From Massilia atriviolacea (GTDB lineage Bacteria; Pseudomonadota; Gammaproteobacteria; Burkholderiales; Burkholderiaceae_D): DNA of 64,000 nt. Below, one piece after another: positions 26,587 through 35,986 of the stretch (position 1 is the first letter of the stretch; each line of letters starts with the position of its first letter). Made by a program: the position numbers and the translations under genes. The stretch covers positions 43,361-107,360 of the forward strand of contig NZ_RXLQ01000009.1 of NCBI RefSeq assembly GCF_003953935.1. The letters are read 5' to 3'. Under the pieces are notes generated by a model. That model searched no databases. It was not told the DNA's origin and was given only the letters and a program-made list of their open reading frames with translations.

Positions 26587-27699
26587 TCAAATGATTTCGA
26601 GTTCGGCGCGCAGCGATCCGGCCGCTTTCAGCGCCTGCAGGATCGAGAGCAAGTCTTGCGGCGAGGCGCCGATCGCATTCATCGCCTTGACCACGTCGGC
26701 CAGCGAGGCGCCGCCCTTGACCATGACCACCTTGCCCGGGTCTTTCTTCACTTCCACCTGGGTGTTCTGGGTCACCACGGTCTGCCCGCCCGAGAACGGC
26801 CCCGGCTGGCTGACCTGGGGATCGGAACTGATCGTCACCGACAGGTTGCCGTGCGAAATCGCGCAGGTGTCGAGCGTGACGGTCTGGTTCATCACCACCG
26901 AGCCGGTGCGCGCGTTCATGATGACCTTGGCGGCCAGCTTGGACGGATTGACTTCCAGCCCTTCCAGGATGCCGATGAAGGCCACCCGCTGGTCGCTCGA
27001 CGAGGGCGAACGCACGCGGATCACGCGCCCGTCCAGGGCGGTGGCGATGTCCGGGCCGAAATGGTTGTTGATCGCCTCGACCACCCGCGCCACGGTGGAA
27101 AAATCGGTGGTGTTCAGTTCCAGCCGGATCTGGTTGTTTTCGCCCAGGTTCGAGGCAACGGCGCGCTCCACCGTGGCGCCGGCCGAAATCTTGCCCACGG
27201 CCAGGTGATTGACTTGCACCTGGGCCCCGCCGGCCTGGGCGCCGACGCCGCCGACCAGCACATTGCCCTGCGCCATGGCGTACACCTGGCCATCGGCGCC
27301 TTGCAGCGGCGTCATGATCAGGGTGCCGCCGCGCAAGCTCTTGGCGTTACCGATGGACGAGACCGTGATGTCGATGGTCTGGCCCGGCTGGGCGAAGGCC
27401 GGCAGCGAAGCCGTGACCATGACCGCGGCCACGTTCTTGAGCTGCAGGCTGGTCCCGGGCGGCATGTTCACGCCCTTCGCCTGCAGCATCGACATGATCG
27501 ACTGCACCGTGAACGGGGTCTGGGTGGTCTGGTCGCCGCTGCCGTCGAGGCCGACGACGATGCCGTAGCCGCTCAGCTGGTTCTGGCGCACGCCGGCGAT
27601 CGTGGTCAGGTCCTTCAGGCGCTCGGCCCGGGCCGCCTGCGGCAGCAGGGTCAGCGCCATGGCACAGGCCAGGGCAGCGGTTTTCAGGAATGCACGCAT
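26587..27699 (-). CDS. flgI: Flagellar P-ring protein FlgI
   Basis: FlgI forms the periplasmic P ring. It has a cleavable signal peptide (to about residue 25, ...LLPQAARA) and then the near-invariant start RLKDLTTIAGVRQNQLSGYG. GLDGSGDQTTQTPFT and the end LSILQALKAAGSLRAELEII follow. The length of 370 residues is standard. It is 10 nt before flgJ and 11 nt after flgH. Confidence 0.97.
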   Translation of the reverse strand: MRAFLKTAALACAMALTLLPQAARAERLKDLTTIAGVRQNQLSGYGIVVGLDGSGDQTTQTPFTVQSIMSMLQAKGVNMPPGTSLQLKNVAAVMVTASLPAFAQPGQTIDITVSSIGNAKSLRGGTLIMTPLQGADGQVYAMAQGNVLVGGVGAQAGGAQVQVNHLAVGKISAGATVERAVASNLGENNQIRLELNTTDFSTVARVVEAINNHFGPDIATALDGRVIRVRSPSSSDQRVAFIGILEGLEVNPSKLAAKVIMNARTGSVVMNQTVTLDTCAISHGNLSVTISSDPQVSQPGPFSGGQTVVTQNTQVEVKKDPGKVVMVKGGASLADVVKAMNAIGASPQDLLSILQALKAAGSLRAELEII

Positions 27700-27710
27700 G
27701 AGGGATCCGA

Positions 27711-28355
27711 TCAGAATGGCAGCAGGGACTGGAAGAAACGCGACACCATCGCCGTCATTTCGGCGCGGTCGATCTGGCTGTTGGTGCGGTACTCGACGCG
27801 CGCATCGGCCACCTGGGTCGACGAGACCGTGTTGCCGGTGCCGATATTGTCCGGGCTGATCATCCCCGAAAAGCGGATGAACTCGACGCCCTTGTTCATC
27901 GCCACCTGCTTCTCGCCGGCCACGATCAGGTTCCCGTTCGGCAGCACTTCGGTGACGGTGACGCCGATGGTGCCGGTAAAGGTATTGCTGGCGCTCTGGT
28001 TGTCCGAATCGGCGTACTTGTTGGCGCCTTCGACGCCCACGTTGGCCCCGAACACGCCCTTGATCACGCCCGGCGCGGCGAAGCTGGCCGAGCCGGACTT
28101 GTTGCCCGAACTGGCGCCGGCTTTCACGGCCGAGGTGCGCTCGGTGATGTTAATGGTCAGCATGTCGCCGATATGGCGCGCGCGCCGGTCTTCGAACAGC
28201 GGACGGTACTGCGAACTCTGGTAGATGGCGCCGTTGGCCGGCGCGCCCTGCTCCGCCATGAGCGGGCGCGCCGTGGTCGGACGCTGCACGATCGAGCTCG
28301 GGGTGGCGGCGCAGCCGGCCAGCGCCAGCAGGGAAACGATCATCAATGGTTTCAT
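27711..28355 (-). CDS. flgH: Flagellar L-ring lipoprotein FlgH
   Basis: FlgH is the outer-membrane L-ring lipoprotein. It has a short signal with lipobox LAGC, then QSSQYRPLFEDRRARHIGDM, TINITERTSA and the family end with NTVSSTQVADARVEYR. The length of 214 residues is typical. Confidence 0.97.
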   Translation of the reverse strand: MKPLMIVSLLALAGCAATPSSIVQRPTTARPLMAEQGAPANGAIYQSSQYRPLFEDRRARHIGDMLTINITERTSAVKAGASSGNKSGSASFAAPGVIKGVFGANVGVEGANKYADSDNQSASNTFTGTIGVTVTEVLPNGNLIVAGEKQVAMNKGVEFIRFSGMISPDNIGTGNTVSSTQVADARVEYRTNSQIDRAEMTAMVSRFFQSLLPF

Positions 28356-28375
28356 GCGGATTCTCCTGGCCGCGC

Positions 28376-29158
28376 TTACAGCTGCGACAATTTTTGCAAC
28401 ATCTGGTCGGACGTGGTGATCGCCTTGCTGTTGATCTCGTAGGCACGCTGGGTCTGGATCATGTTCACCATCTCCTCGACCACGTTCACGTTCGAGGTTT
28501 CCACATAGCCTTGCAGCAGCACGCCGGAACCGTTGGTGCCCGGGGTATTCGTGTTGGCAGCGCCCGAGGCGCCGGTTTCCACGTACAGGTTTTCGCCTTT
28601 CGACTCCAGCCCGGCCGGGTTGACGAAGGTGGTCAGCTGCAGGCTGCCGATCTGGGACGGCGCGCTGGTGCCCGGCAGGGTCACCGAGACGGTGCCGTCG
28701 CGGCCCACGGTCAGCGAGAGCGCATTGGACGGCACGGTAATGGCAGGCTGCACCACGAAGCCGGACGAGGTCACCAGCTGGCCGTTGGCATCGGTCTGGA
28801 ACGAGCCGTCGCGGGTGTAGGCGGCGGTACCGTCCGGCATCAGCACCGAGAAGAAGCCGGCGCCGTTGACCATCACGTCTTTCGAGTTGCCGGTCTGCTG
28901 GGGATTGCCCTGGGTGTGGATGCGTTCGACCGAGACCACGCGCGTGCCGGTGCCGATCTGCTGGCCCGACGGCAGCTGGGTTTGTTGCGAGGATTGGGCG
29001 CCTGGCTGGCGGACATTCTGGTACAGCAAGTCTTCGAACACGGCGCGGCTGCGCTTGAAGCCGTTGGTGCTGACGTTGGCCAGGTTATTGGTGATGACGT
29101 CCAGGTTGGTCTGCTGCGCTTCGAGGCCGGTCTTGGCGATAAAAAGGGAACGAATCAT
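28376..29158 (-). CDS. flgG: Flagellar distal rod protein FlgG
   Basis: FlgG builds the distal rod. The 260-residue protein has the N-terminal rod motif ([20 protein letters not shown], then [21 protein letters not shown]) and the C-terminal [20 protein letters not shown]. The start at 29158 is supported by GGAGAAG seven nt upstream; a longer frame begins at 29200 without such support. Confidence 0.97.
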   Translation of the reverse strand: MIRSLFIAKTGLEAQQTNLDVITNNLANVSTNGFKRSRAVFEDLLYQNVRQPGAQSSQQTQLPSGQQIGTGTRVVSVERIHTQGNPQQTGNSKDVMVNGAGFFSVLMPDGTAAYTRDGSFQTDANGQLVTSSGFVVQPAITVPSNALSLTVGRDGTVSVTLPGTSAPSQIGSLQLTTFVNPAGLESKGENLYVETGASGAANTNTPGTNGSGVLLQGYVETSNVNVVEEMVNMIQTQRAYEINSKAITTSDQMLQKLSQL

Positions 29159-29232
29159 GGTCTTCTCCAGTAACGGCGGCCGGCGAACATCGCCACGCAC
29201 CGATCAATGAAGCCATTATGCGCCGCCCGGTG

Positions 29233-29979
29233 TTAACCCAAAGCGAGGATCTGGGTGGCTTTCGCCGCGTTGTTCTCGGCATTCTTCATCAGGCTCATTT
29301 GCAGTTCGAACGAGCGCGCCAGCGAAATCATGGTCACCATGGCATCGACCGGGCTGACGTTGGAGCCTTCCAGCGCGCCGCCGGCCACCGCCACCTGCGG
29401 ATCGGGATCGGCGGCGACGCCGCTCTTGAGGCGGAACAGGCCGTCGTCGCCGCGCACCAGGTCCTGCTCGGGCGGATTGACCAGTTTCAGGCGTCCCAGG
29501 ATGGTGGGAGCGCCCGGCTTGGTGGTGGTGGCGATGGTCGAGATGGTGCCGTCGCCGCCGATGGCGACCGAGACTTCGGGCGGCACCGTGATCGGGCCGC
29601 CGTCGCCCTGGATGGCGAAGCCGGCGGTGTTGGTCAGCAGGCCGTTTTCGTTCATCTGCAGGGCGCCGTTGCGCGTGTAGGCTTCGCTACCGTCGGGCAT
29701 TTGCACGGCGATAAAGCCCTTGCCCTTGATCGCCACGTCGAGGTCGCGCCCGGTCAGCTGCAGGGGGCCGGTGGTGAAATCGGTGCTGGCGGTGGTGTTG
29801 ACCACGAAGGCGCGCGTGGGCAGCGGCAGGTTCTCGCCGACGATCGGGACCGCGCGGAAGGCATCGATCTGGGCGCGGAAACCGGTGGTGGTGACGTTGG
29901 CCAGGTTGTGCGAGGTGGTGGCCTGCTGCTCCAGGATGTGCTTGGCGCCGCTGGCGGCTGTGTAAATGAGTCTGTCCAT
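29233..29979 (-). CDS. flgF: Flagellar proximal rod protein FlgF
   Basis: FlgF is a rod protein related to FlgG. The 248-residue protein has TAASGAKHILEQQATTSHNL, ANVTTTGFRAQIDAFRAVP, and a C-terminal VDAMVTMISLARSFELQMSL. It lies between flgE and flgG in the rod operon. A strong palindrome separates it from flgE. Confidence 0.96.
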   Translation of the reverse strand: MDRLIYTAASGAKHILEQQATTSHNLANVTTTGFRAQIDAFRAVPIVGENLPLPTRAFVVNTTASTDFTTGPLQLTGRDLDVAIKGKGFIAVQMPDGSEAYTRNGALQMNENGLLTNTAGFAIQGDGGPITVPPEVSVAIGGDGTISTIATTTKPGAPTILGRLKLVNPPEQDLVRGDDGLFRLKSGVAADPDPQVAVAGGALEGSNVSPVDAMVTMISLARSFELQMSLMKNAENNAAKATQILALG

Positions 29980-30026
29980 GATGTGCTCCTAGATGCGTAT
30001 CGCCAAGGCCGTGCCTGTCCATGACG

Positions 30027-30056
30027 CCGCCGTTCCCGCCCAGGCGGGAACGGCGG
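30027..30056. repeat. REP-like palindrome between flgE and flgF
   Basis: CCGCCGTTCCCGCC (30027-30040) and its exact reverse complement (30043-30056) form a 14-bp stem with almost no spacer. The core GTTCCCGCSCAGGCGGGAAC is shared with the palindromes at 45029-45120 and, more loosely, 39401-39493. It may also act as an mRNA stem-loop that sets flgE versus flgF transcript levels. Confidence 0.65.
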
Positions 30057-30063
30057 ACCGGGT

Positions 30064-31584
30064 TTAACGCAGGTTGACCAGGGTCTGCAACACCGAATCC
30101 TGCGTCTTGATGGTCTGCGCATTGGCCTGGTACACGCGCTGCGCCGTGATCATATTGACCAGTTCCGCCGTCAGGTCGACGTTCGAATTTTCCACCGCCG
30201 AGGACTGCAGGTTACCGAAACTGCCGGAATTCGGCGTGCCGATCAGCGGCGTGCCCGAGGTCGGCGTCTGTGCCCAGGCATTGTTGCCCAACGGTTGCAG
30301 TCCGTTTGGATTGGCAAAATTGGCCAGCACGATCTGTCCCAGCGGACGCGATTCGCCATTGCTGTACTGTCCCAGGATGGTGCCGTCGGGACCGGCCGAG
30401 AAGCGCTGCAGGTTGCCGGCCGTGTAGCCGTCCTGGCTCGATTTCTTCTCTTCGGTGGCGTCGCCGTACTGGGTCGAACCGGCGAAATGCAGGTCGAATT
30501 CGATGGTCGGCTTGGAACCCGTCAGCGGGAATACCGGCAACTCGATTTGCAGGGGCAAGGTCTGGGGCGCCATCGCGGCCGCGTTGAGCACGCCATTGCT
30601 GTCGAAATTGAGGTGACCGGCGCGCACCGCCGGCACCTTGACGGCGGCGGCGATCAGCTTGTCGATCTCGGCCGGCGTGATGCCGGGGGTGCCGCCGGCG
30701 CTGGTGGCGGCGGTGGTGATCGCGGTCTGCTGGGCGGCGGTGGCGCCGGCGGTACCGGCGGCGGCGGCCACGGCGGCGCCGGCGGCGGTGGCGTAGGCGG
30801 CGGCGGCAGCGGCCAGGTCGCCCGGCGGCACGGCGGTGGCGGCGGTCTGGAAGGCGGTGCGCGCAGTGCCCGCCGCGGTATCGGTCTGGGCGGCGGCGGC
30901 GACCGCCTGGTTGGTGATTTCCACCCCGTCCGAACCGACGTACACATCCCACGAGCCGGGGCCGGTCTTGACGTAGAAGGTCGACATCACGTGCGAATTG
31001 CCGAGGCTGTCGAAGACGTCGATCGAGGTCTGCTTGTTGTAGGTTTCCGGATCGGTCGCGCTGAACGGCACCTTGATCGGCAGCGGGCTGCGCGAATCGA
31101 GGTTGAGCTTGGTATCGACGCGGGTGGTTTCCAGCGGGCTCATGTCCTTGTTGTCGATCTTGATCGGTACCGCCGAGCCGGTCAGGATGTTGCCGGTGTC
31201 GCTGACGCTGTAGCCGGTCAGCTTGGCGCCCTGGGCGTTGACCACGAAGCCGTTCTTGTCGAGCGAGAACTGGCCGTTGCGCGAATATTGCACGTCGCCA
31301 TTGACATCGGTGCGGAAGAAGCCGGCGCCATTGATCGCAATGTCGAGCGGGTTGTTCGAGCTTTCGATATTGCCCTGGGTGAACTGCTGGGCGATCTGCG
31401 AGACTTTCACGCCGATCCCGGCCTGGTTGCCGCCGGCGCCGTTGAGCGAATTGGCGTACACGTCCGCGAACTGGGCTTGCGATCCCTTGAAACCGACCGT
31501 GCTGGCGTTGGCGATGTTGTTGCCGATAACGTCGAGCGATTTGGCTGCGCCATTCAAGCCGCTAAGTCCTTGTTGAAACGACAT
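30064..31584 (-). CDS. flgE: Flagellar hook protein FlgE with Ala-rich insert
   Basis: FlgE polymerises into the hook. The N-terminus (SFQQGLSGLNGAAKSLDVIG and NNIANASTVGFKGSQAQFAD) and C-terminus (LTAELVNMITAQRVYQANAQ) are canonical. At 506 residues it is about 100 longer than common FlgE. The surplus is a low-complexity Ala/Thr-rich stretch at about residues 228-320 (30625-30903), inserted after VYVGSDGVEITNQ in the surface-exposed region. Promoters are not visible between flgD and flgE. Confidence 0.95.
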   Translation of the reverse strand: MSFQQGLSGLNGAAKSLDVIGNNIANASTVGFKGSQAQFADVYANSLNGAGGNQAGIGVKVSQIAQQFTQGNIESSNNPLDIAINGAGFFRTDVNGDVQYSRNGQFSLDKNGFVVNAQGAKLTGYSVSDTGNILTGSAVPIKIDNKDMSPLETTRVDTKLNLDSRSPLPIKVPFSATDPETYNKQTSIDVFDSLGNSHVMSTFYVKTGPGSWDVYVGSDGVEITNQAVAAAAQTDTAAGTARTAFQTAATAVPPGDLAAAAAAYATAAGAAVAAAAGTAGATAAQQTAITTAATSAGGTPGITPAEIDKLIAAAVKVPAVRAGHLNFDSNGVLNAAAMAPQTLPLQIELPVFPLTGSKPTIEFDLHFAGSTQYGDATEEKKSSQDGYTAGNLQRFSAGPDGTILGQYSNGESRPLGQIVLANFANPNGLQPLGNNAWAQTPTSGTPLIGTPNSGSFGNLQSSAVENSNVDLTAELVNMITAQRVYQANAQTIKTQDSVLQTLVNLR

Positions 31585-31623
31585 GGTGTTTCTCCTGAAA
31601 AGTATAAGTGGTAGCGGCTTGTT

Positions 31624-32337
31624 TTACAGAATTTGCTTGACGTCGCTCATGGCCACGACGCCCCGCGAGGGCAGATTCAGTTTCACGCCATCCTTGGCGC
31701 TGGTGGTGACGCTGGCGACCGTGTCGAAGGACAGGGCCTTGGCGTCTTTCAAGACTTCGCCGCCGCGCTCGGCGACGACGCGAATCAGGTAATTCCCATC
31801 CTTGAGCGCGATCGGCTTGCCGGCCGCGTCCAGTTTGGTCGGGTCGACCACGCCATCCCAGGCCACCGGCACGGTGCCGGCCGCCCGCTTGCCGAGGTCG
31901 ATGGTCTGGACATCCTTGCCGGTTTTCGGATCGGTGACGATCAGCTGCACCTTGTCGGCCGGGGTCGCCATATGGACGCCCATGATGCCCTTGCCGCCGG
32001 CCAGGGTCACGCCATTGCCGTCGACCAGCACGCCGTGCCCGATCAGGTTGGCGGCCTGCAAGCCTTCCGAACTCTGGTAGCTCGCCTTGAGCGTTTCCAT
32101 GGTCGTGTTCAGCTTGTTGACGCCGGTCACCGTCGACAGCTGGGCCAGCTGGCTGGTGATCTGGGCGTTGTCCAGCGGATTCATCGGATCCTGGTTCTTG
32201 AGCTGGGTAACCAGCAGGGTCATGAACTTGTTGGTGTCCGCTTCGACGCTGCCTTCGACCGCTTTCGGCTTCTTGGGATTGACGGCGTTGAGCAGGTCGG
32301 GCGACATCACGGGTGCATTGGAATTGACGGTTGCCAT
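31624..32337 (-). CDS. flgD: Flagellar hook assembly (cap) protein FlgD
   Basis: FlgD caps the growing hook and is not kept in the finished structure. The 237-residue protein has the conserved N-terminal NKFMTLLVTQLKNQDPMNPL, DNAQITSQLAQLSTVTGVNK, and a Tudor/FnIII-like C-terminal part with PVAWDGVVDPTKLDAAG. It lies between flgC and flgE. Confidence 0.96.
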   Translation of the reverse strand: MATVNSNAPVMSPDLLNAVNPKKPKAVEGSVEADTNKFMTLLVTQLKNQDPMNPLDNAQITSQLAQLSTVTGVNKLNTTMETLKASYQSSEGLQAANLIGHGVLVDGNGVTLAGGKGIMGVHMATPADKVQLIVTDPKTGKDVQTIDLGKRAAGTVPVAWDGVVDPTKLDAAGKPIALKDGNYLIRVVAERGGEVLKDAKALSFDTVASVTTSAKDGVKLNLPSRGVVAMSDVKQIL

Positions 32338-32363
32338 GGCGGGTTCTCGGTTTATGACGCGGT

Positions 32364-32765
32364 TTATTGACCGATGGTCAAGGTTTTCATCAACAGCGAC
32401 TTGGCCGCGTTCATGGTTTCGACGTTGGTCTGGTAGGAACGCGAGGCCGACAGCATGTTGACCATCTCGTCGACCACGTTGACGTTCGGCATGGCCACAT
32501 AGCCCTTTTCATCGGCCATCGGATGTTTCGGGTCGTACACCTGCTTGAGCGGCGACGGATCTTCGATCACTTCGCGCACCTTGACGGCGGTGCCGGCGCC
32601 CTCGGTCGGGACCGCCTCGAACACGACCTGCTTGGCGCGGTAGGCCTCGCCGCTGGCGCTGGTGGCGCTGTCGGCATTGGCCAGGTTGCTGGCGGTGGTG
32701 TTGAGGCGCTGGGCCTGGGCGCTCATGGCCGAGCCGGACACATTAAAGATATTAAACAGCGACAT
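32364..32765 (-). CDS. flgC: Flagellar proximal rod protein FlgC
   Basis: FlgC is a rod subunit. The 133-residue protein has [35 protein letters not shown], and [20 protein letters not shown] near the end, all typical. It begins 2 nt after flgB. Confidence 0.97.
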   Translation of the reverse strand: MSLFNIFNVSGSAMSAQAQRLNTTASNLANADSATSASGEAYRAKQVVFEAVPTEGAGTAVKVREVIEDPSPLKQVYDPKHPMADEKGYVAMPNVNVVDEMVNMLSASRSYQTNVETMNAAKSLLMKTLTIGQ

Positions 32766-32767
32766 GA

Positions 32768-33190
32768 TTACTGGCCTCCCTGGATCGCCGCCGTCATGCC
32801 GCGGATCTGCATATTGATGAAGGTGACCGCCGCTTCGTAGCGCAGGGCGTTGTCGGCGAACTGGTTGCGCTCGACATCCATGTCGACCGTGTTGCCGTCG
32901 ACCGCGCCCTGGGCCGGCGTGCGGTACAGCACCGGCGTGCCGTTCGCCAGCACCTCGCCCTTGGGCGCGCCGGTGGCCATATGGGCCGGGGCGGTTTGCT
33001 TGAGCACGCCGGCCGGCGGCGTACTCTTGGCCAGCACGCCCTGCAGGGCGCTGGCGAAGTCGATGTCGCGCGCCTTGTAGTTGGGCGTATCCGCATTCGC
33101 GATGTTCGACGCCAGCAATTCCTGGCGTTGCGAGCGCAGGCTCAGGGCCGTCTCGTTAAAGCGCATGTAATCGTCGAGTTTGCCAATCAT
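32768..33190 (-). CDS. flgB: Flagellar proximal rod protein FlgB
   Basis: FlgB is a proximal rod subunit and the first gene of the rod/hook operon. The 140-residue protein has [34 protein letters not shown] and the C-terminal [20 protein letters not shown]. The start at 33190 is chosen for GGAG seven nt upstream. It is divergent from flgA across about 180 bp, where I could not fix a promoter. Confidence 0.96.
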   Translation of the reverse strand: MIGKLDDYMRFNETALSLRSQRQELLASNIANADTPNYKARDIDFASALQGVLAKSTPPAGVLKQTAPAHMATGAPKGEVLANGTPVLYRTPAQGAVDGNTVDMDVERNQFADNALRYEAAVTFINMQIRGMTAAIQGGQ

Positions 33191-33373
33191 GTCGTGCTCC
33201 GCATCTGTCGACTGCCTCCGGGTTGGCGGCAATGTACTGGTGATGACAGGATGAATCATACGGACCCTGTTGCTCGCCCAATCGAACGATCAGGCGCGCC
33301 AAAACACGGCTATTCAGGCATTCGGCACGGCCGCGTGAAGTCTATGATGCTCTCATTCCTGAAAGCAATCCAT

Positions 33374-34075
33374 ATGAAAATCGCCTTCTTCTCTGCCCTC
33401 TTGCTTGCCTCGCAATCTTGCTTCGCCCAGCCCGCCGCCGCGCCGGCGGCGCTGCAAGACCCGGCTGTCTTGAAGCGCGTGGCCGAAGACTATCTGCGCG
33501 CCCAGAACGCCGGCCTGTCCGGCGAGGTGAGCGTGACCGCCGGCCCCGTCAATCAACGCATGAGCCTGGCATCCTGCCCCGCCCCGCAGGCATTCCAGCA
33601 GCCGGGCGCGCGCACGTCGGGAAAAACCACGGTCGGCGTGCGCTGTACGGCGCCTGTCGCATGGACGGTGTATATTCAGGCACAGGTGAGCGTGGTGACC
33701 GATTACGTGGCCACCGCCGTGCCCCTGGTCCAGGGCCAGACAATTGAACAATCGCAATTAGTGTTGCTCAAAGGCGACATCGGGACGATGCCGAACGGCG
33801 TGGTGACCGACATGGCGCAGGCGCTTGGACGCACCAGCACCATGTCCATCGCGTCCGGGACGCCGCTGCGCCTCGATGCGCTGCGCGGCAAGCCCGTGGT
33901 GCAGCAGGGGCAGCTGGTCCGGGTGGTATCGAGCGGCAACGGTTTCCGGGTATCGGCCGAAGCGCGCGCGATCGGCAACGCCAGCGACGGCCAGGTGGTG
34001 CAGGTGCGCACGCCGGCCGGCGCCATCCTCAGCGGCGTGGCCAAGGCGGGTGGCATGGTGGAGGTGGTCTTTTAG
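33374..34075 (+). CDS. flgA: Flagellar P-ring assembly chaperone FlgA
   Basis: FlgA is a periplasmic chaperone for P-ring (FlgI) assembly. The predicted 233-residue protein has a signal peptide (MKIAFFSALLLASQSCFA), an SAF-like domain with VPLVQGQTIEQSQLVLLKGD and a C-terminal VVQQGQLVRVVSSGNGFRVS segment. The start is uncertain; in-frame ATGs about 15 residues upstream exist, but the signal peptide fits best from 33374. It is divergent from flgB and followed by flgM and flgN. Confidence 0.92.
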   Translation: MKIAFFSALLLASQSCFAQPAAAPAALQDPAVLKRVAEDYLRAQNAGLSGEVSVTAGPVNQRMSLASCPAPQAFQQPGARTSGKTTVGVRCTAPVAWTVYIQAQVSVVTDYVATAVPLVQGQTIEQSQLVLLKGDIGTMPNGVVTDMAQALGRTSTMSIASGTPLRLDALRGKPVVQQGQLVRVVSSGNGFRVSAEARAIGNASDGQVVQVRTPAGAILSGVAKAGGMVEVVF

Positions 34076-34105
34076 ACAAGGGTTCAATCTCCCGCTGGAA
34101 TGCGC

Positions 34106-34132
34106 TAAAGTTTACGCCGCAAGCGCCGTTAC
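34106..34132 (+). promoter_or_regulatory. Sigma-28 (FliA) promoter for flgMN
   Basis: TAAAGTTT (34106-34113) is a perfect -35 match to the FliA consensus, and GCCGTTAC (34125-34132) follows after exactly 11 bp. It lies 50 bp before the flgM start codon, so FlgM would be made both from any flgA readthrough and under FliA control, as in enterics. Confidence 0.85.
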
Positions 34133-34182
34133 TTACGCAGACCCAGGAGTTTTTACCGCTCCGCCCAGAGAAGGATGATGCT

Positions 34183-34488
34183 GTGAAAATTAACGACAAC
34201 CTCAAGAGCAACCCCGGCCTGCCGACGGTGAGTACGCCCCCGGCCAACGCCAAGAGCACCGAAAAAGCCACGAGCGCGGCCCCGGCCAGCACCGACAGCG
34301 TCAAGCTGTCGTCGCAGGGCCAGGCCATGGCCAGCGCGGTGGGCAACAATAATGGCGTGTTCGACACCAAGAAAGTCGAACGCATCAAGCTGGCGATCGC
34401 CGACGGCCAGTTCCAGGTCAATTCCGAGAAAGTCGCGGATGGCTTGCTGGACACCGTACGCGACCTGCTGCATTCCCGCAAACGTTAA
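34183..34488 (+). CDS. flgM: Anti-sigma-28 factor FlgM
   Basis: FlgM holds FliA inactive until the hook is complete and it is exported. The 101-residue protein starts with GTG (AAGGA seven nt upstream). It has KINDNLKSNPGLPTVSTPPA, a Ser/Ala-rich disordered N-terminal half, and a C-terminal FliA-binding part with RIKLAIADGQFQVNSEKVAD and LLDTVRDLL. It sits under a clear FliA promoter and is followed by flgN. Confidence 0.94.
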   Translation: MKINDNLKSNPGLPTVSTPPANAKSTEKATSAAPASTDSVKLSSQGQAMASAVGNNNGVFDTKKVERIKLAIADGQFQVNSEKVADGLLDTVRDLLHSRKR

Positions 34489-34512
34489 CCGCGCCGGTTT
34501 TCCGGCCACACC

Positions 34513-34989
34513 ATGACCATGTCGACAGCCAGCCCCAGCACCACCCTGCCGCAGGAACTTGCCTTGATCGCGTCCGTGCTGGACCTGATGAAGCAGGAGC
34601 AGCAATTGCTGGTAAGCGCGGACACGGCCGGCCTCGACGAGCTCACCCCGCGCAAGGCGCAGGTGGTGGCCGAGATGACGGCGCTGGCCCGGCAACGGCA
34701 CCAGAGCCTGGCGGCGGCCGGCTTTTCGGCGGACGAGGCCGGCATGCAGGCGTGGGTGGAGGGCAGCGGCGCGCAGGCTTTATCTGGCTGGCAAGAACTG
34801 CTGGACAAGACGCGCGACGCCAAGGAATTGAACCGTATCAACGGCATGCTGATCACCAGGCAGCTGTCGCACACCCAGGGGCTGATCAACGCCATGCGCA
34901 CCCCGGCCGGCGGCGCCGAAGCGGCGGTGTACGGCAAGAGCGGCCAGGCCGCGCCGGGCGGGCCGTCGAAGCGGTACGTGGTCGGCTGA
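34513..34989 (+). CDS. flgN: Flagellar chaperone FlgN
   Basis: FlgN is the export chaperone for the junction proteins FlgK and FlgL. The 158-residue helical protein has LPQELALIASVLDLMKQEQQ, LLVSADTAGLDELTPRKAQV, and KELNRINGMLITRQLSHTQG, which fits the family. It lies 24 nt after flgM, the usual pairing. The C-terminal tail is Gly/Ala/Pro-rich. Confidence 0.9.
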   Translation: MTMSTASPSTTLPQELALIASVLDLMKQEQQLLVSADTAGLDELTPRKAQVVAEMTALARQRHQSLAAAGFSADEAGMQAWVEGSGAQALSGWQELLDKTRDAKELNRINGMLITRQLSHTQGLINAMRTPAGGAEAAVYGKSGQAAPGGPSKRYVVG

Positions 34990-35049
34990 ACGCCCTGCCT
35001 TCGCGGACAGAAACCGATACCTGCGTCAGCGGCGCCCGCGCAGCAGCCC

Positions 35050-35865
35050 ATGTCCATGCTGTCCACCCTGCGTCCGCACGGCGCCCTCTTCCTCTGCACA
35101 TTTCTCCTTAGCATATTGCCGTCGGCCCAGGCCGCTGCGCCCGCGCCGCCCCTCCTTTTGCGCCTGTGCGTCGACGAACGCCCGCAACTGCCGTTCATCA
35201 CGCCCGACGGACGGGGAACGGCAGGCGAACTGATCCGTATGGCGGCGGGCCAGAGCGGGATGGAAGTCGCGTTCCACGGCGCGCCGGTGTCGCGCTGCCG
35301 CGAAGAAATTCGCGCCGGCGTGGCGGATGGCTTCGCGACGGCGCCGTACACGCCATCCCTGCTCGGCTTCATGGCCTTTCCGATGGCGGGGGCGGAGCCG
35401 GACAGCGCGCGTGCCATCATGGTGGCGCGCGCCATGGTTTTTCGGCGCAAAGGCAGTGCGCTGGACTGGGACGGCAGGCAATTCAGGGAGCGCAGCCTGC
35501 CGGTGCTGCTGCCCTTCGGCGCGGCCATGCTGCTCGACCGCATGCAATCGCTGGGCGTGCCGCACGACGACAAGGGCAAGACCCTGGAAATGAATTTTTC
35601 CAAGCTGGCGGCGCAGCGCGGCGACGCCGCCGTGGGCGCCGAATACGCCGGCATGGCCCTGCTGGCGCAGCCGCGTTTCGCGGCGCGGCTGGAAATGCTG
35701 CCGCTACCGTTTTCGGAACAGCCCTATTTCCTGGGCGTGTCGAGCGCGTATTACAGCGCGCATCCGGCCGCGATGGAACGGATGTGGGATGCGGTCGGCC
35801 GCATCCGCCAATCGGCAGCGTATCGGGAGTATTACCAGAAGGCTGTGGACGGGGCGGCACGTTGA
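35050..35865 (+). CDS. Periplasmic solute-binding-like protein (family 3 type)
   Basis: A 271-residue exported protein with a signal peptide (cleavage near SAQA-AAP, about residue 28). It then resembles extracellular solute-binding proteins of family 3: RLCVDERPQLPFI near the start, a middle with GVADGFATAPYTPSLLGFMA, and a C-terminal MERMWDAVGRIRQSAAYREY. No transporter permease or ATPase gene is nearby, so it may sense or bind a ligand without transport. The ligand is unknown. It follows flgN by 60 bp on the same strand. Confidence 0.7.
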   Translation: MSMLSTLRPHGALFLCTFLLSILPSAQAAAPAPPLLLRLCVDERPQLPFITPDGRGTAGELIRMAAGQSGMEVAFHGAPVSRCREEIRAGVADGFATAPYTPSLLGFMAFPMAGAEPDSARAIMVARAMVFRRKGSALDWDGRQFRERSLPVLLPFGAAMLLDRMQSLGVPHDDKGKTLEMNFSKLAAQRGDAAVGAEYAGMALLAQPRFAARLEMLPLPFSEQPYFLGVSSAYYSAHPAAMERMWDAVGRIRQSAAYREYYQKAVDGAAR

Positions 35866-35986
35866 TAAGGCCTGCCGGATTCAAACGTACAGTGCCGACG
35901 CGCATTTTGCGTGTTGGGCGGCACCCGCTTTCCCACCCGAACGCGAACAACACCTCGACCGGCTCCCGCAGCGCTCCTTTTTCCGA

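Noticed and set aside
33191-33373. Sigma-54 or sigma-28 promoter between flgB and flgA
   Set aside because: No element pair with proper spacing was found on either strand.
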